Shown: positions 25,631 through 40,406, counted from the stretch's first letter. The stretch: 64,000 nucleotides of DNA from Moringa oleifera (GCA_021397835.1 JAJFZO010000234.1:1135001-1199000), one strand, 5' to 3'. Notes: a model not told the origin generated them from the letters alone. Numbers and translations: made by a program.

Positions 25631-25688
25631 AGGAAGAATCAATTTTAAATTTACTGATAATCCATGATCAACTTCCTTTCATAGTACC

Positions 25689-25761
25689 CTAGCCCTAGGG
25701 GAAGTCGAATCCCATTGCCTTCTTGAAAGAGAAATGTCTTGAACCACTAGATGATGGGGGC
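25689..25761 (-). tRNA. trnE-UUC: trnE-UUC relic
   Basis: The 73-nt minus-strand sequence matches plastid tRNA-Glu: GCCCCCATCATCTAGTGG, the loop around CTTTCAA with UUC kept, and GGGATTCGACTTCCCC. Several stem substitutions are visible. Confidence 0.9.
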
Positions 25762-26610
25762 ATACTTCTCCGACCACCATCATACTGTAAATAGTATGAT
25801 TGGTTTTTTGAAATTGTCAACATGATGGAATGGTATCACAAGATCTGAAAGCTCTTTCAATCTTTTATGATTCCATATAGTTTTTTGATTCGTCATTTAT
25901 ATTCAAGAATTATTCATTCTAATCACAATTCTATAGATAAATCGATATTATATTGATTTTTATATTTATATTATTATATATTATATAATATACATAATAA
26001 TTATATAATATACATAATAGTACGAAGTCTATGATATTTTCGAGAAGTGATTGGTCTGATATAAAAAAACATAAAAGAGGGATTTTTTTTCTTTTCTTTT
26101 CTTTTTTTTCACTTTCATTCATTGATTTACTCATTGTTAAGATGAAATAGGCGTATCCTTATGTCACACTATGCCAGGAAATTAACACAAGATAAATCTA
26201 GAAATCTAGAAAGAAGGATGAATCAACAAGTTAGCGAATTTTTTTCTAAAATTTTGGTTTAGGGGACAAACCTAATCTCTTCACCACATGCTTCGATAAA
26301 ATATCTTGGATTTATGTCAAATTGGTAGATACATGTATGTATCAATCAAATGAATTTTGTTTTGTTTTATGGGGGCAATTAAGTTCTATTTTGAAACAAT
26401 TCATTGCATTGACATTTATCAAATCTAATATCACTAAACCCAATTTTCCCTATACCCATTAAGTAAAATTGCATGTAGATTCAAATTCTCATTCCTAAAT
26501 GAGCTATTAGCCACTATGAGTCTACTGTATGCACTTATAATATATATATATATATATGTATAAATAGATCTTATTCACCTAGTGACTCATTTAGTAATTG
26601 AACCAAATGG
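25762..26610. other. trnE-trnT spacer
   Basis: Non-coding plastid spacer with AT dinucleotide tracts (near 25960-26020 and 26541-26556). No gene is recognised. Confidence 0.7.
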
Positions 26611-26682
26611 GCCCTTTTAATTTAGTGGTAGAGTAAGGCCATGGTAAGGCCTAAGTCATCGGTTCAAATCCGATAAGGGACT
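26611..26682 (+). tRNA. trnT-GGU: trnT-GGU relic
   Basis: The 72-nt sequence matches plastid tRNA-Thr: GCCCTTTTAATTTAGTGG, anticodon GGU in CCATGGTAAGG, and CGGTTCAAATCCG. The acceptor strand ends GGGACT in place of GGGGCT. It is oriented toward psbD as in plastomes. Confidence 0.92.
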
Positions 26683-28177
26683 TTTACTTTTTTTTTCATA
26701 AAACTCCAATGCAGTGCTAGTACTCATGTTTAAATGAAAAATAGAGATGTTGATATTGGTAATAATAAAGAAACTGTATCTGTATAATAATTTAATTGGA
26801 AATTGTATAATTTCTAATTTTTGGAATTTCATTCTCATAAGTTATCATTCTAATAAGTACTAAGTCAGAGAGAGTAATTATAAAAGAGAGTTAAACATTT
26901 GTTTATTATAATGAATAATAATAAGTCATCTTTTGAATTGCCAAATATATATTTCTATTTTCCATTATTCCAATTGTAAAGATTAGAAATCAACAAAAGA
27001 AAAAGAAAAGGTAAGTGGACCTAACCCATTGAATCATGACTATATCCACTATTCTGATATTAAAATTCAATAGGGATGAAATTGAAATAGTAGATTTTTT
27101 TTTTATTTCATATTTCTTGGACTTTGTAAGAACCTGTCGATATTTTTGATTTAATCTTCTTACTTCAAGATGTTCCATTGGAATAAAAGGAATAAATTGA
27201 ATTGATATTCCCTTCCTCCATAAAGAAAGGTTTATTCCAAATTACAGCCTGAGAGCCATTTTCAATATCTTATCTTTCTTTGATTCTAGAACATAACAAG
27301 ATCAATTTATATAAGATTTATATATAAATTATATATAAATCTAAATCAAATCATGGCTCCACGCATTAATCAAATATTTCCAAATCGCTGCATACGAGAT
27401 TTTTGTTTCGACTCTGTGATTGAGAGTGGATATGAGCAAGAGACTTTCATTTACAATTTCTTATTATTTAATTTAATATTGTATTGAATTTTAAAAAAAA
27501 AAGAAATTCTCCCCTTTTTCTGACATATAGATGTAGACATATCAAAGTAAATAGAAAAAAATTCTAAGTTTATTTCTTGATTCAACCCATGCAATGAAAA
27601 GATATACACTGGAGTTCTCTATTTAGCTGAAGGAAATATAACAAACGAGATAATAAAGAAAAGAAAATGAAAGAATAAAGTATAAAATAAAAATAGTTGA
27701 TACTAAAAAAATTTAATACACATAGAAATTAAAAGAATACAAAAAAATCTTTATTTTTCTCAATCTTACATTACAAACAAGATCCAATAATACGATTAGT
27801 TGATGGAGCAAGAGAAGTAGGTTTAGGGATCAACCAGTATCAAGAGAAGGAATCCTTTCTTTAGTGAATTGAAGAGTTCTTTCAAAATATTGATCTATCT
27901 AATTAATGAGTCATATGATAATTCATCATTTAGGTTCAGATGATTATTAAGAAAAGAATAAGAAGGAATAAACAAACTGAGTTCATGGATTTACCTAAGG
28001 ACCAATAAAATAAAAAATTTTTAGATTTGAAACCAATTAAATTATAAAGGTTAAAATTTATGGAGTAGCGCGTGAGAAATTAAATCATACATAAATGATC
28101 GAACTCTCGAACGCCCTGAAAATGCCATAACATAAGGTATTCGAAAATGGTTGAAGTAGTTGAATAGGAGGACCACT
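26683..28177. other. trnT-psbD spacer
   Basis: About 1.5 kb of AT-rich plastid spacer upstream of psbD. Plastid psbD is normally driven from promoters in this spacer, but I could not identify a specific element. No gene is recognised. Confidence 0.75.
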
Positions 28178-29236
<1,059 letters not shown>

Positions 29237-29818
29237 TAGAACTTCAGCTTTAGCTGCTTATGACCAAGAAACCACTAGTTTCACTTAATGGGTCGAAAAT
29301 GCTCGATTTATCAATTTATCCAATAAATTATTGGGAGCTCATGTAGCCCATGTCGGATTAATCATATTCTGGGCCAGAGCAATAAACCTATTTGAAGTGG
29401 CTCATTTGTACCAAAAAAGCCTATGTATGAACAAGGATTAATTTTACTTCCCCACCTAGCTACTCTAGGGTGAGGGGTAGGTCTTAGGTAAGAAGTTATA
29501 GACACCTTTCCATACTTTGTATCTAGAGTACTTCACTTAATTTCCTTCATTGTTTTGGGCTTTGGCAGTATTTATCATGCACTACTGAGCCCTAAGACTC
29601 TTAAAGAATCTTTTCCATTTTTTGGTCATGTATGGAAAGATAGAAATAAAATGACCATAATTTTTGGGTATTCACTTAATTTTATTAGGTATGGGGGCTT
29701 TTCTTCTAGTATTCAAGGCTCTTTATTTTAGGGGCGTATATGATACTTGGCCTCTCAGGGAGGGGGGGGACGTAAGAAAAATTACCAGCTTGAATCTTAG
29801 CCCAAGTGTCATATTTGG

Positions 29819-30017
29819 TATGGCAACATGGGGGTGTAAAAAGGGATCCTATCAACTTGTTTCGACCTAGGATAATAAGCTCATGGGCTTGGTCTTACTT
29901 CACCGTCGAAAAAGGAAAAAAGGTTTCCATCTCCAAGTTGAACTTAGACATAGATATCTTCTTTTTGATGTGAAATAGTTTCAAACCAAAATACCCAACA
30001 AGCATTAACTCTCCCTA
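29819..30017. other. 16S-trnI spacer piece at the psbC junction
   Basis: Sequence matching the plastid spacer just downstream of the 16S gene, read on the minus strand. It contains CTTATTATCCTAGGTCG and a GACGGTGAAGTAAGACC motif. It begins abruptly where psbC stops, marking a breakpoint. Confidence 0.8.
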
Positions 30018-31496
30018 AAAAAGAGGTGATCCAGCCACACCTTCTATACGGCTACCTTGTTACAATTTCACTCTACTCAGTAGCCCTGCCTTCGGCATCC
30101 CCTTCCTTGCATTTAAGGTAATGACTTCGAGAATGGCCAGCTCCCAAGCGTGACAAGTGGTGTGTACAAGGCTTGAGAATGAATTCACCATCGTATGGCT
30201 GATCGACGATTACTAGTGATTCTGGCTTCATGCAAGCAAGTCGCAACCTGCAATCCGAACTGAGGATGACTTTTTAGAGTTAGCTCACCCTTGCAGGATC
30301 GCGACCTTTTGTCTCGGCCATTGTAACACGTATGTCACCCAAGGCATAAGCGGCATGATGACTTGATATCATCCTCACCTTCCTCTGGCTTATCACTGGT
30401 AGTCTGCTCAGTGTTGCAAACTCAACGGTGGCAACTAAACACGAGGGTTGCATTCGTTATAGGACTTAACCCAACACCTTACAGCATGAGCTGACGACAG
30501 CCATCCGCCACCTGTGTCCACGTTCTCGAAGGCACCCTTTTCTTTTAAGAGGATTCGTGGCATGTCAAGCCTTGGTAAGGTTCTTTGCTTTGCATCAAAT
30601 TAAACAACATGCTTCACTGCTTGTGCAGGTCCCCGTTAATTCCTTTGAGTTTCATTCTTGCGAACGTACTCCCTAGGTGGGATACTTATCGCATTAGCTA
30701 CAGCACTACAGGGTCGATATGCATAGTGCATAGTATCCATCGTTTACGGCTAAGACTACTAGGTTATCTAATCCCATTCGCTCCCCTAACTTTTGTCTCT
30801 TAGTGTCAGTGTTGGCCTGGTAGAGTGCTTTTGTTGTTAATGTTCTTTTCGATCTCTGCGCATTTTACAACTTCACTGGGAATTCCCTTTGCCTCTATCG
30901 TACTTTAGCTTGGCAGTTTACACTGCCTATCCAGGGTTGAGCCTTAGGATTTGACGGCGTACTCTAAAAGCCATGTACAGATGCTTTACACCCAATCATT
31001 CTAGATAACGCTTACATCCTCTATATTACTATAACTACTGGCACGGAGTTAGAAGATGTTTCTTCCTTAGATACCGTCATTGCTTCTTTTTCAGGAAAAG
31101 AAGTTCACGACCCATGGGCCTTCTACCTCCACGCAGCATTACTCCATCAGGCTTTCCCCTCTTACGAGAAATTCCCTGCTGTTGCCTCCTGTAAGAGTTT
31201 GGGCCATGTCTTAATCCCAGTGTGGTTAATCATCCTCCCAAACTAGCTACTGATCATCGCCTTGGTAAGCTATTGCCTCACCAACTAGCTAATCAGACAC
31301 GAGGCCCTTCTCGAGTGGATTCCTCCTTTTGCTCCTCTGCTTATGGGGTATTAACAGCTATTGTTCCCTTCCCAAGGGTAGGTTCTTATGTGTTAGTCAC
31401 CTGTCCGCCACTGGAAACACCACTTTTCATCTGACTTGCATGTGTTAAGCATGCCACTAGTGTTCATCCTGCGCCAGGATCGGACTCTCCATGAGA
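30018..31496 (-). rRNA. rrn16: plastid 16S rRNA gene relic
   Basis: Full-length plastid 16S in antisense: the 3' end carries the anti-Shine-Dalgarno region (GGATCACCTC near 30024) and the 5' end reads TCTCATGGAGAGTCCGATCC near 31496. Length is 1479 nt against about 1491. Universal stretches such as TTAATTCGATGC and TGGGATTAGATAACC are visible with many substitutions and short indels, so it is a degraded copy. Confidence 0.96.
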
Positions 31497-31709
31497 TTCA
31501 TAGTTGCATTACTTATAGCTTCCTTGTTTGTGGACAAAGCTGATTCGGAATTGTCTTTCATTCTAAGGCATAACTTGTATCCATGTGCTTTATATTCGTG
31601 TAGAGTTCACTCCCAAAAATATAGCCATCCCTACCCTTTCACGTCAATCCCACGAGCCTCTTATTCATTCTTATTCGATCATAGTGGGGGAGCAAGTTAA
31701 AGAGTTCAA

Positions 31710-31778
31710 GGATAATCAGGCTCAAATTGATGACTTTTACCACGTCAAGGTGGCATTCTACCACTGGGTTATATCCCT
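31710..31778 (-). tRNA. trnV-GAC: trnV-GAC relic
   Basis: The minus strand reads AGGGATATAACCCAGTGG, anticodon GAC in CTTGACGTGG, and a T-arm with AATTTGAGCCTGATTATCC. The match is plastid tRNA-Val(GAC), 3 nt short of normal. It lies just upstream of 16S, as in plastomes. Confidence 0.91.
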
Positions 31779-33599
31779 TCCCCCATCAAGAAATAAAACT
31801 GACTGATCCTAAGGCAAAAGGTCGAGAAACTCAAGGCCACTATTCTTAAATAATTTGGAGTCGGGCTTTCCTTTCGCACTATTACGGATATGAAATGAAA
31901 ATAATGGAAAAAGTTGGATTTGATTGTCAACTACTCTTAGCGGAAATAGGATTGACTACGGATTCGAGCCATAGGACATGGTTTCATAACATAAAACCAA
32001 ACGATTCTCTGATCTAAATCAAGCTTGTTTTATATGAATAAGATTTGGCTCAGCATGTTCTATTCGATAGGAGAAATGGTATTCTTTTCTTAAAAAAATA
32101 GAAAAATCAGAACTAAGTCAAGATGATATGGATCAACCCTTTCTTCTTGCGCCAAAGATCTTCCCATTTTCGAAGGAACTAGAGTTACATTTCTTTTCCA
32201 TTTCCATTCAAGAGTTCTTATGTGTTTTCATGCCCCTTTAAGACCCCGAGAAATTGAAAAATTCCTTTTCTTAGGAACACATACAAGATTCGTCACTGCA
32301 AAAAGGATAATGGTAACCCTATAATTAACTACCATCAAGTTCATAGTAATAAAAATACATATCCTATCGAAATAGAATTTGTAACTTGCTATCCTCTTGC
32401 CTAGCAGGCAAAGATTTACCTCCACAAAAAAGATGATTCATTTGGATCAACATGAAAGCCCAACTACATTGCATTGTCAGAATCCATGTTGTATATTTAA
32501 AAAAGGTTGACCTCCTTGCTTTTATCGTGTAATTCTCTTCTTGCTGAGCCTCCTTTCTTCTCGGTCCACAAAGACAAAATGTAGGACTGGTGCCAATAAT
32601 TAATCATGGAAGAAAGGACTCACTGAGCCGAGATCACTAACTGATACTAATCTAATACTAATATAATAGAAAAGAACTGTCTTTTCTATATACTTATGTA
32701 TACTTTCCTCAGTTTCATTGCTATTGCGGGATTTATGCAATCATCAAATCATATAGATACCCCTTTAACATAACATAAGTCGTTGAAAGGATCTCGGAGA
32801 CCCACCAAAGCATGAAAGCTACGATCTTTTAGAAAATGGATTCCAATTCAAAGAGTGCATAACCGCATGGATAAGCTCACACTAACCCGTCAATTTGGGA
32901 TCTAATTCGGGATTAGGAATTAGAATGTAATAATATCGATTCATATAGATACGAAAAAAAAGATTCTCTATTGATTCAAGTGTTGTCCCTATGGGATAAG
33001 GATAGAGAAAGAGGAAAAAACTAAAGATTTCACATAGTGCTTTTGATCGAAAATCAATCTGATTTAATTTATTTCGCACCATTCACTCATTGAGAAAATG
33101 GGTCATATTCCATAGGATGAAACCTATAGGACTTAAGGAAGGAATGATAGAAGGGAATAAAATAAAAAAAGAAAGAGAAAAAAATAATAAATAAGTAAAC
33201 AAAAATGAAGTAGAAAAACCCAGATTCCAAATGAAACAATTCAAACTTGAAAAAGTATCTTTCTGATTCTTGAAGAATAAAGGGCAAAGGGATTGGTCAA
33301 GAAAGATCTCTTGTTCTTATTATAAGATAGTGTGATTGGATCCGCACATGTTTAGTAAAAAGAAGAATCTTCTCCTTTGAGAATAATAAAAAATGGAGAG
33401 TGTTCAATTGGAACATGAAAATATGACTAAGTTTGTCCTAGTTAGTCTTCAGAACAGAGTGGAATAAGGAAGGAGATTCTCAAACGAGGAAAAGGACCCA
33501 ATGACTTCGAAAGAATTGAACGAGGAGCCATATGAGGTGAAAATCTCATGTATGGTTCTGTGGAGTGGCAGTAAGGGTGACTTATCTGTCAATTTTTTC
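31779..33599. other. trnV-rps12 spacer
   Basis: About 1.8 kb of plastid inverted-repeat spacer. It keeps recognisable conserved non-coding stretches (for example around 32780 and 33490-33590), but I see no gene. Confidence 0.75.
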
Positions 33600-34374
33600 A
33601 CTATTACCCGCAAAAAATCAAACTCTGCCTTACGTAAAGTTGCCAGAGTACGATTAACCTCTAGATTTGAAATCATTGCCTATATACCTGGTATTAGCCA
33701 TAATTCACAAGAACATTTTTTAGTCTTTGTAAGAGGGGGAAGGGCTAAAGATTTACCCAGTGTGAGATATCACATTGTTCAAGGAACCCTAGATGCTGTC
33801 GGAGTAAAGGATTGTTAACAAGGGCATTCTAGTGCATTGTAGATTCTTATCCAAGACTTGTATCATTTGATGATGCCATGTGAATCGCTGGAAATATGTG
33901 AAATATATGGCTAACCCAATAACGAAAGTTTTGTAAGGGGACTAGAGTAGGCTACGATGAGACAAAAGATCTTCTTTCTCAAGAGATTTGATTCGAAACT
34001 ATTATATGTCCAAGGTCCAATATCGAAATAATTTTAGAGGTTTTCCCTGACTTTGTCCATGTCAACAAACAATTCAAAATGCCTTGACTTTTTTAAAACA
34101 GGTTTGGGTCAAATAGCAATGATTTGAAACACTTCTTTTTACACTATTTCAAAAACCGAAGGACTCAATCGTTTGGATATGTAAAATACAGGATTTCTAA
34201 TCCTAGTAGGAAAAGAAAGGAAATGGATACTCAATTTAAAGTGAGTAAACAGAATTCCATACTCGATCTCATAGATACATATAGAATTATGTGGAAAGCC
34301 GTATTCAATGAAAGTCGTATGTATGGTTTAGAGGGAGATCTACCATATAATATGGGGTCAAAAAGCTAAAATAA
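33600..34374 (+). pseudogene. rps12: rps12 3' exons with intron, pseudogene
   Basis: The trans-spliced plastid rps12 has exons 2 and 3 here. Exon 2 (33600-33831, exactly 232 nt) reads [30 protein letters not shown] and [16 protein letters not shown] before a Gln-to-stop. Exon 3 (34349-34374) encodes YGVKKLK and the stop. A group II intron lies between. Exon 1 is not in the window, as expected for a gene whose 5' exon lies elsewhere in the plastome. Confidence 0.93.
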
Positions 34375-34427
34375 ATGATTTTAGCCCTTATAAAAGGAAA
34401 ACTGATTCTTGAACCCCTTTCATGCTC

Positions 34428-34893
34428 ATGTCACATAGAGACACTATAGAAGAAAAAACTGTAAAATCTGATCCAATTTATCATAATTGATTAATTAACA
34501 TGTTGGTTAACGATATTCTGAAACATGAAAAAAAATCATTGGCTTATCAAATTATTTATCGAGCCTTCAAAAAGATTCAACAAAAGACATAAACAAATCC
34601 ACTATTTATTTCACGTCAAGCAATATGTGGAATAACTCCCGATATAGCAGTAAAAGCAAGATGTGTAGGCAGATCAACTCATCAAGTTCTCATTGAAATA
34701 GGATCCACACAAGGAAAAGCACTTGCTATTCGTTGGATATTAGGGGCATCCCGAAAACGTTTGGTCAAAATATGGCTTTCAAAGTAAGTTTTGAATTAGT
34801 AGATGCTATCAAAGGGAGTGGCAATGCCATACCCAAAAAGAAAAGACTCGTAGAATGGTAGGGGCAAGTAGAGCTTTTGCACATTTTCGTTAA
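34428..34893 (+). pseudogene. rps7: rps7 pseudogene
   Basis: Plastid ribosomal protein uS7. Starts MSHRDTIEEKTVKSDPIYHN, then stop. Later blocks include [42 protein letters not shown] and FAHFR at 34888. Length is 466 nt against 468. It lies 53 nt after rps12 exon 3, the plastid spacing. Confidence 0.94.
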
Positions 34894-35270
34894 TCCATGA
34901 ACAGGATCTATATAGACACATAGATCCATGGATCCATACATCTCGATCGAGAAAGAATCAACAGAAAAAGAAAAAATCAAAGTTGATCGATCTATTTCTC
35001 GAAACAAATGAAAAGGAAACAAAAGATGAAACATAAATCGTGGATCAACTAAGCGCTCCCAGGGAATTGCTTCAGAATAAGAAAGAGGAATCTCATGTAA
35101 ATCCCATGGAATAAGGTTTGATCTTATTCATGAGGATTCTGTAAATATTCCATTCCAAAAATAAAAAGTTTAAAACAATTGGGATTTTTTTGAAGATTGG
35201 ATGCAGTTACTAATTCATGATTTGGCATGTATAGAATAAAGATTTCATTCTCGATTCTAGGAGAATTTTT
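34894..35270. other. rps7-ndhB spacer
   Basis: Plastid spacer of about 380 bases between rps7 and ndhB. No gene is recognised. Confidence 0.75.
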
Positions 35271-37329
35271 ATGAAAGCCTTTCATTTGCTTCTCTTCGAT
35301 GGACGTTTTATTTTCCTAGAATGTATCCTAATTTTTGGCCTAATTGTTCCTCTAATGATTGATTCAAACTTTGATCAAAAAGATATAACGTTGTATTTCA
35401 ACTCTTCAACAAGTTTAGTAATGAGCATAACAGCCCTATTGTTTCGATGGAGACAAGAACCTATGATTAGCTATTCAGGAAATTTTCGAACAAAAAATTT
35501 CAATGAAATCTTTCAATTTCTTATTTTACTATGTTCAACTCTCTGTATTCCTCTATCAGTAGAATACATTGAATGTACAAAAAAGGCTATAACAAAGTTT
35601 CTGTTATTCGTATTAATAGCTACTCTAGGAGGAATATTTTTATGTAATGTTAACGATTTAATAACTATCTTTATAGCTCTAGAATGTTTCAGTTTATGCT
35701 CTTAACTATTATTTGGATATACCAAGAAAGATGTATGGTCTAATGAGGCTACTATAAAACATTTACTCATAGGTGGGGCAAGCTCTTTTATTTTGGTTCA
35801 TGGTTTCTCTTGGCTATATGGTTCATCCGGGGGAGAGATTGAGCTTCAAGAAATAGTGAATAGTCTTACCAATACACAAATTTATAATTCTCCAAGAATT
35901 TTAATTGCGATTATATTCATCACTGAAGGAATTAAGTTGAAGCTTTCTCCAACCCCCCTTCTCATGAATGGACTCCTGATGTATACGAAAAAGTGTGATT
36001 TGTTTGATAAATTCCTACCTCTTTATCTATTATCTATCTCTGAGATATTTGGATTTTTCAAAACTCCATGGACATGCAAAAGAGAAATGCTATCCCCACT
36101 CAGACCAAGACATAACTTTGACTTGTTCAAATAACAATTAAGGTGAAGTAGGGGTCAGGAAAAATGAATCTTTTTATGATAAACAAATCCATTTTGCAAG
36201 TTCATTATTAGGGTAGTTCTACAAAGGATTGGACTGATGACGTATATAGTACTTGAATTCTTGATATAGATGCTACATAGTTGGTTCTCATCTTTTAGAC
36301 ATTATGAGTGTAATAAGAGCATTTGTCAACAAAAAGATCACCCTAAGATGATCATCTCATGGTTATTAAGAACAAATCAAATCAAATGGTTTTATTTCTT
36401 AATCTTTCTGACTTACTCCTACGAAACCGAGGTCAAAAAGATTGAGAAAAATCAGTCATTCACAACCATTGATGAAGGATTCCTCAAAAAGTTAAGGACT
36501 AGTAATATGTTTTAGAAATCAAATGGATTCGATCTTGTACATACGCGGGGAAGGTAATTAAAAAAGAAAGAATATGAGTTCTTCTTTACTTTTATCACTT
36601 AGGAGCCGTGCGAGATGAAAGTGTCATGCACGATTTTGAATGAGAGAAAGAAGTGAGGAATCCTCTTTTCGACTCTGACTCTCCCATACTAGTCATTTTT
36701 TTTTTTTACTTCGAAAGTTACTGCTTTAGCTTTAGCTACTCGAATTTTTGATATTCCTTTTTATTTCTCATCAAATGAATGGCATCTTTTTTCTAGAAAT
36801 CTTAGTTATTCTTAGCATGATATTGGGGAATCTTATTGCTATTACTCTAACAAGCATGAAACGTAGGCTTGCATATTCTTCCATAAGTCAAATCAGATAT
36901 GTAATTATTGGAATAATTGTTGGAGACTCGAATGGTGGATATGCGAGCATGATAACTTCTATGTTGTTTTATATCTCCATGAATCTAGGAACTTTTGCTT
37001 GCATTCGAGATTATGTAGGATTATACATAAAAGATCCTTTTTTGGCTCTCTCTTTAACTTTATATCTCTCATCCCTATGAGGTCTTCCTCAACTAGCAGG
37101 TTTTTTCAGAAAACTCCATTTATTTTGGTGAGGATGGCAGGTAAGCCTATATTTCTTGGTTTCGATAGGACTCCTTGCGAGTGTTCTTTCTATCGAAGAG
37201 AAATTATAGGAGATCCCCTTTAAGATCAAACAATTCCATCGAATTGAGTATATATGTGTGATAGCATCTACTGTACCAAGAATATCAATGAACCTGATTA
37301 TTGCAATTGCTCAGGATACCATTTTGTAG
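35271..37329 (+). pseudogene. ndhB: ndhB pseudogene with group II intron
   Basis: NDH complex subunit B. Exon 1 (35271 to about 36045) opens [20 protein letters not shown] and keeps 144 codons before a stop at the Tyr after SLCS. It continues [20 protein letters not shown]. Exon 2 (from about 36669) reads [40 protein letters not shown] and ends AIAQDTIL near 37329. About 36 nt (the VSFGLRTGTDN region) are missing after FACI. Frameshifts follow. Confidence 0.95.
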
Positions 37330-37922
37330 CTTTTAGTTAGTTTCTAAAATCTATTTCTTAGTTCAAGATCCCTCTTACTAGTACTAACTGGAATCAAAAG
37401 TTAGTAGATCGGTTCTGCCCAAAATAAGAATGGGCTAAAGTTATGAACTTATAGTCTATAATCTAATGATCGAGTCAATTCCATAATGATAAGTTCATTC
37501 CATGTCAGACTAGACTAGAATAAGTTTATATACATTCTCATTATGAGAAAGGGTCATTCGGCCGTATCTAAATAGATACTATGTTTATATATGGATCCCT
37601 ACGTCATTACAATCTATTTAGGATTAAGAACAGGCATAATTGGACCTATTTTTTACATATCTCTTGTTATTTGGGACACTATTCACTATTGGGCTTATAT
37701 TGAATCGAGAAATAGGTTTGATTATCCATCTTTTTAATAATTAATATATTATATATAAGACATCCTTTGGATAATTCAAGTCGAAGCAATTGGATGTCCT
37801 ATTCGAGCCTATATGACATGACCAATCAATAGACATACTCCAACATTCCACCTTTTATCATATATTCCATACATCACACTAGATAGATATCATATTCATG
37901 GAATATGATTCACTTTCAAGAT
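37330..37922. other. ndhB-trnL spacer
   Basis: Non-coding plastid inverted-repeat spacer. No gene is recognised. Confidence 0.75.
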
Positions 37923-38003
37923 GCCTTGGTGGTGAAATGATAGACACACGAGACTCAAAATCTTACGCTAAAGAGCGTGGAGGTTCGAGTCTTCTTCAAG
38001 GCA
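37923..38003 (+). tRNA. trnL-CAA: trnL-CAA relic
   Basis: 81 nt: GCCTTGGTGGTGAAATGA, anticodon loop ACTCAAAA (CAA kept), variable arm with TAAAGAGCG and GGAGGTTCGAGTCTTC, acceptor CAAGGCA. A few stem changes. The inverted counterpart of its 3' flank reappears at 63697-64000. Confidence 0.93.
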
Positions 38004-38304
38004 TAATATTGAAATGCTCATTGAATTGGAATAAGTTGGGCAGCGGATCATAAAATTTTGGCAATCTTCTCTTTCTCTATGTAATGAATGGGAAGTCCGC
38101 TTTCAAATCATCCGCCCTGCGCCCCCCCAGTGTATGCTTTAATAGGATTCACACAAAGGTAGATTGATACAATATAAACCTCTGGTAAAATGCCCCCTCT
38201 TCGTAACCCAACAGACAAAGTACATTACATAGTCTGTTTTAGGGATTAGTGACTTACCCATTCAGTGACTTTGGCACTGGACGTTCCCAAAATAAAATTA
38301 GGAC

Positions 38305-38844
38305 TATCAGGTCAGGGTGAATTCAATAATAGATGCCTGGTGGCATTCCAGCCTTCCTTCTCTTTTCAGGATCTATCTGAAAGAGAATCCAGTTCTTCTT
38401 AGTCATGAATATCTGAGTAGGGCGAACAGCCTCGTAGATATCTTTGCTTCGGAACAAAAAAATTATAAGGTCAATTTGAAATGTGTATTATCCATATAAG
38501 AGATCTTCTAATTGAGAAGATCCATCGACTTGATACGAAGAAAAAGGTCTATCTATTTTATTTAATTATTCAGTTAATCAATGATTCGTTATTGAAGCAG
38601 ATAGCAACAACCATTTCATCTAACTTGCATATTTTTATTTTTCAATGGATTTACATATTTCATTAATGAAAATTTTTGATGTAGTGAGTACTGGTTGTTT
38701 GCTATTCAAGAATTCTTGTTTAGGTGGTTTATACCATCCATACATAATGTTTTGATCTAAGATTTCAATTCTTTCATGTTTTAGCAATAGCATATTGTTC
38801 CATGGAGCTAAGGTCCAAAATATGGAAGAAACAGGTGTTTCCAA
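38305..38844 (-). pseudogene. ycf15: ycf15 pseudogene (interrupted, block M)
   Basis: The 5' part (38691-38844) reads [20 protein letters not shown] and [19 protein letters not shown], then NSKQP. The 3' part (about 38305-38440) corresponds to the RRRKAGMP region near the end of Ycf15. They are separated by roughly 250-300 bases, an interruption common in angiosperms. Ycf15 is itself of doubtful function. It lies between ycf2 and trnL-CAA as usual. Confidence 0.8.
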
Positions 38845-38886
38845 GACTCTACCACCCAGTTAATTCCGTTCCACTTAATCCCTATT

Positions 38887-39097
38887 TCATGACCACTTAT
38901 CTTTCTGGCTAAGTGATGGAAAACCTTTCTTCTGCTACATGAATCCAATTTTCATTTCATATGGGAAAAGCCATCTTTTTCTCAACATCTTTATCATTTA
39001 ATCCAATAGCATTCCGTTAGATAGGAATAGATTTGATAAATACTAATAACTCTTAGAAGGAGTATTAGAATAGAAAAATCCATTAAATAATGAACTA
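38887..39097 (-). pseudogene. ycf2: ycf2 C-terminal fragment (block M)
   Basis: The last about 70 codons of ycf2 in antisense: SSLFNGFFYSNTPSKSY, then LRKRWLFPYEMKIGFM, a stop, and QKKGFPSLSQKDKWS. At about 39097 the homology ends and atpI-atpH spacer begins, a plastid-plastid junction. The stop after IGFM is also present in copy C at 63069. Confidence 0.9.
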
Positions 39098-39859
<762 letters not shown>

Positions 39860-40406
39860 TCTTATAAATCTGAAAAATCACATATTTTTTTCTTATTTTA
39901 TGGACGGGGACTTGCTCTTTTCTTTTTCGAATCATATCAAGATTTCACTCCCACAATTATTTATTCGTTAGGACAATAATCCATGGGAAGGACTATTTTG
40001 AGGATAAGGAATTAACACACCGGCTTGCTTTCTTTCCTTCCCTTTCTTATTCTGAGTCCAAGGGAAAACTTTTTCTAAAGAGTGTTGCAAAACAAAAAAG
40101 AAGTATTTTGAAATTTACATGAGACTTGCTCTCAAATTCTAACTAAATTCTAATAAATATTATCATTATTGATAATTTTCAATAAAAAATAAATTTCTAA
40201 ATAGAATAGATTTTTGACTCTGTTTAGAAATAGGTACTAAAAATAAATAAATATAATTTAATTATTCAATTTATATTAAATAATTAAATAAATTATTAAA
40301 TAAAAAATTATAAAATATAAAAATATATAAAAACATATAGAATAGAAATATAAAAAATAAGCAATACAATACAAAAAAACTATATTCTTTTTTTTAAGGA
40401 GATTAT
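39860..40406. other. atpH-atpF spacer
   Basis: AT-rich spacer, nearly pure A/T at 40240-40400. No gene is recognised. A purine-rich AAGGAGATTAT sits just ahead of the atpF start, the likely former ribosome-binding region. Confidence 0.75.

Noticed and set aside
30585..31806. Several 70-codon plus-strand frames over the 16S region
   Set aside because: They lie antisense to rRNA and trnV; rRNA composition produces such frames by chance.
34765..35034. 89-codon minus-strand frame over the rps7 3' end
   Set aside because: Antisense to rps7 and its spacer; chance frame.
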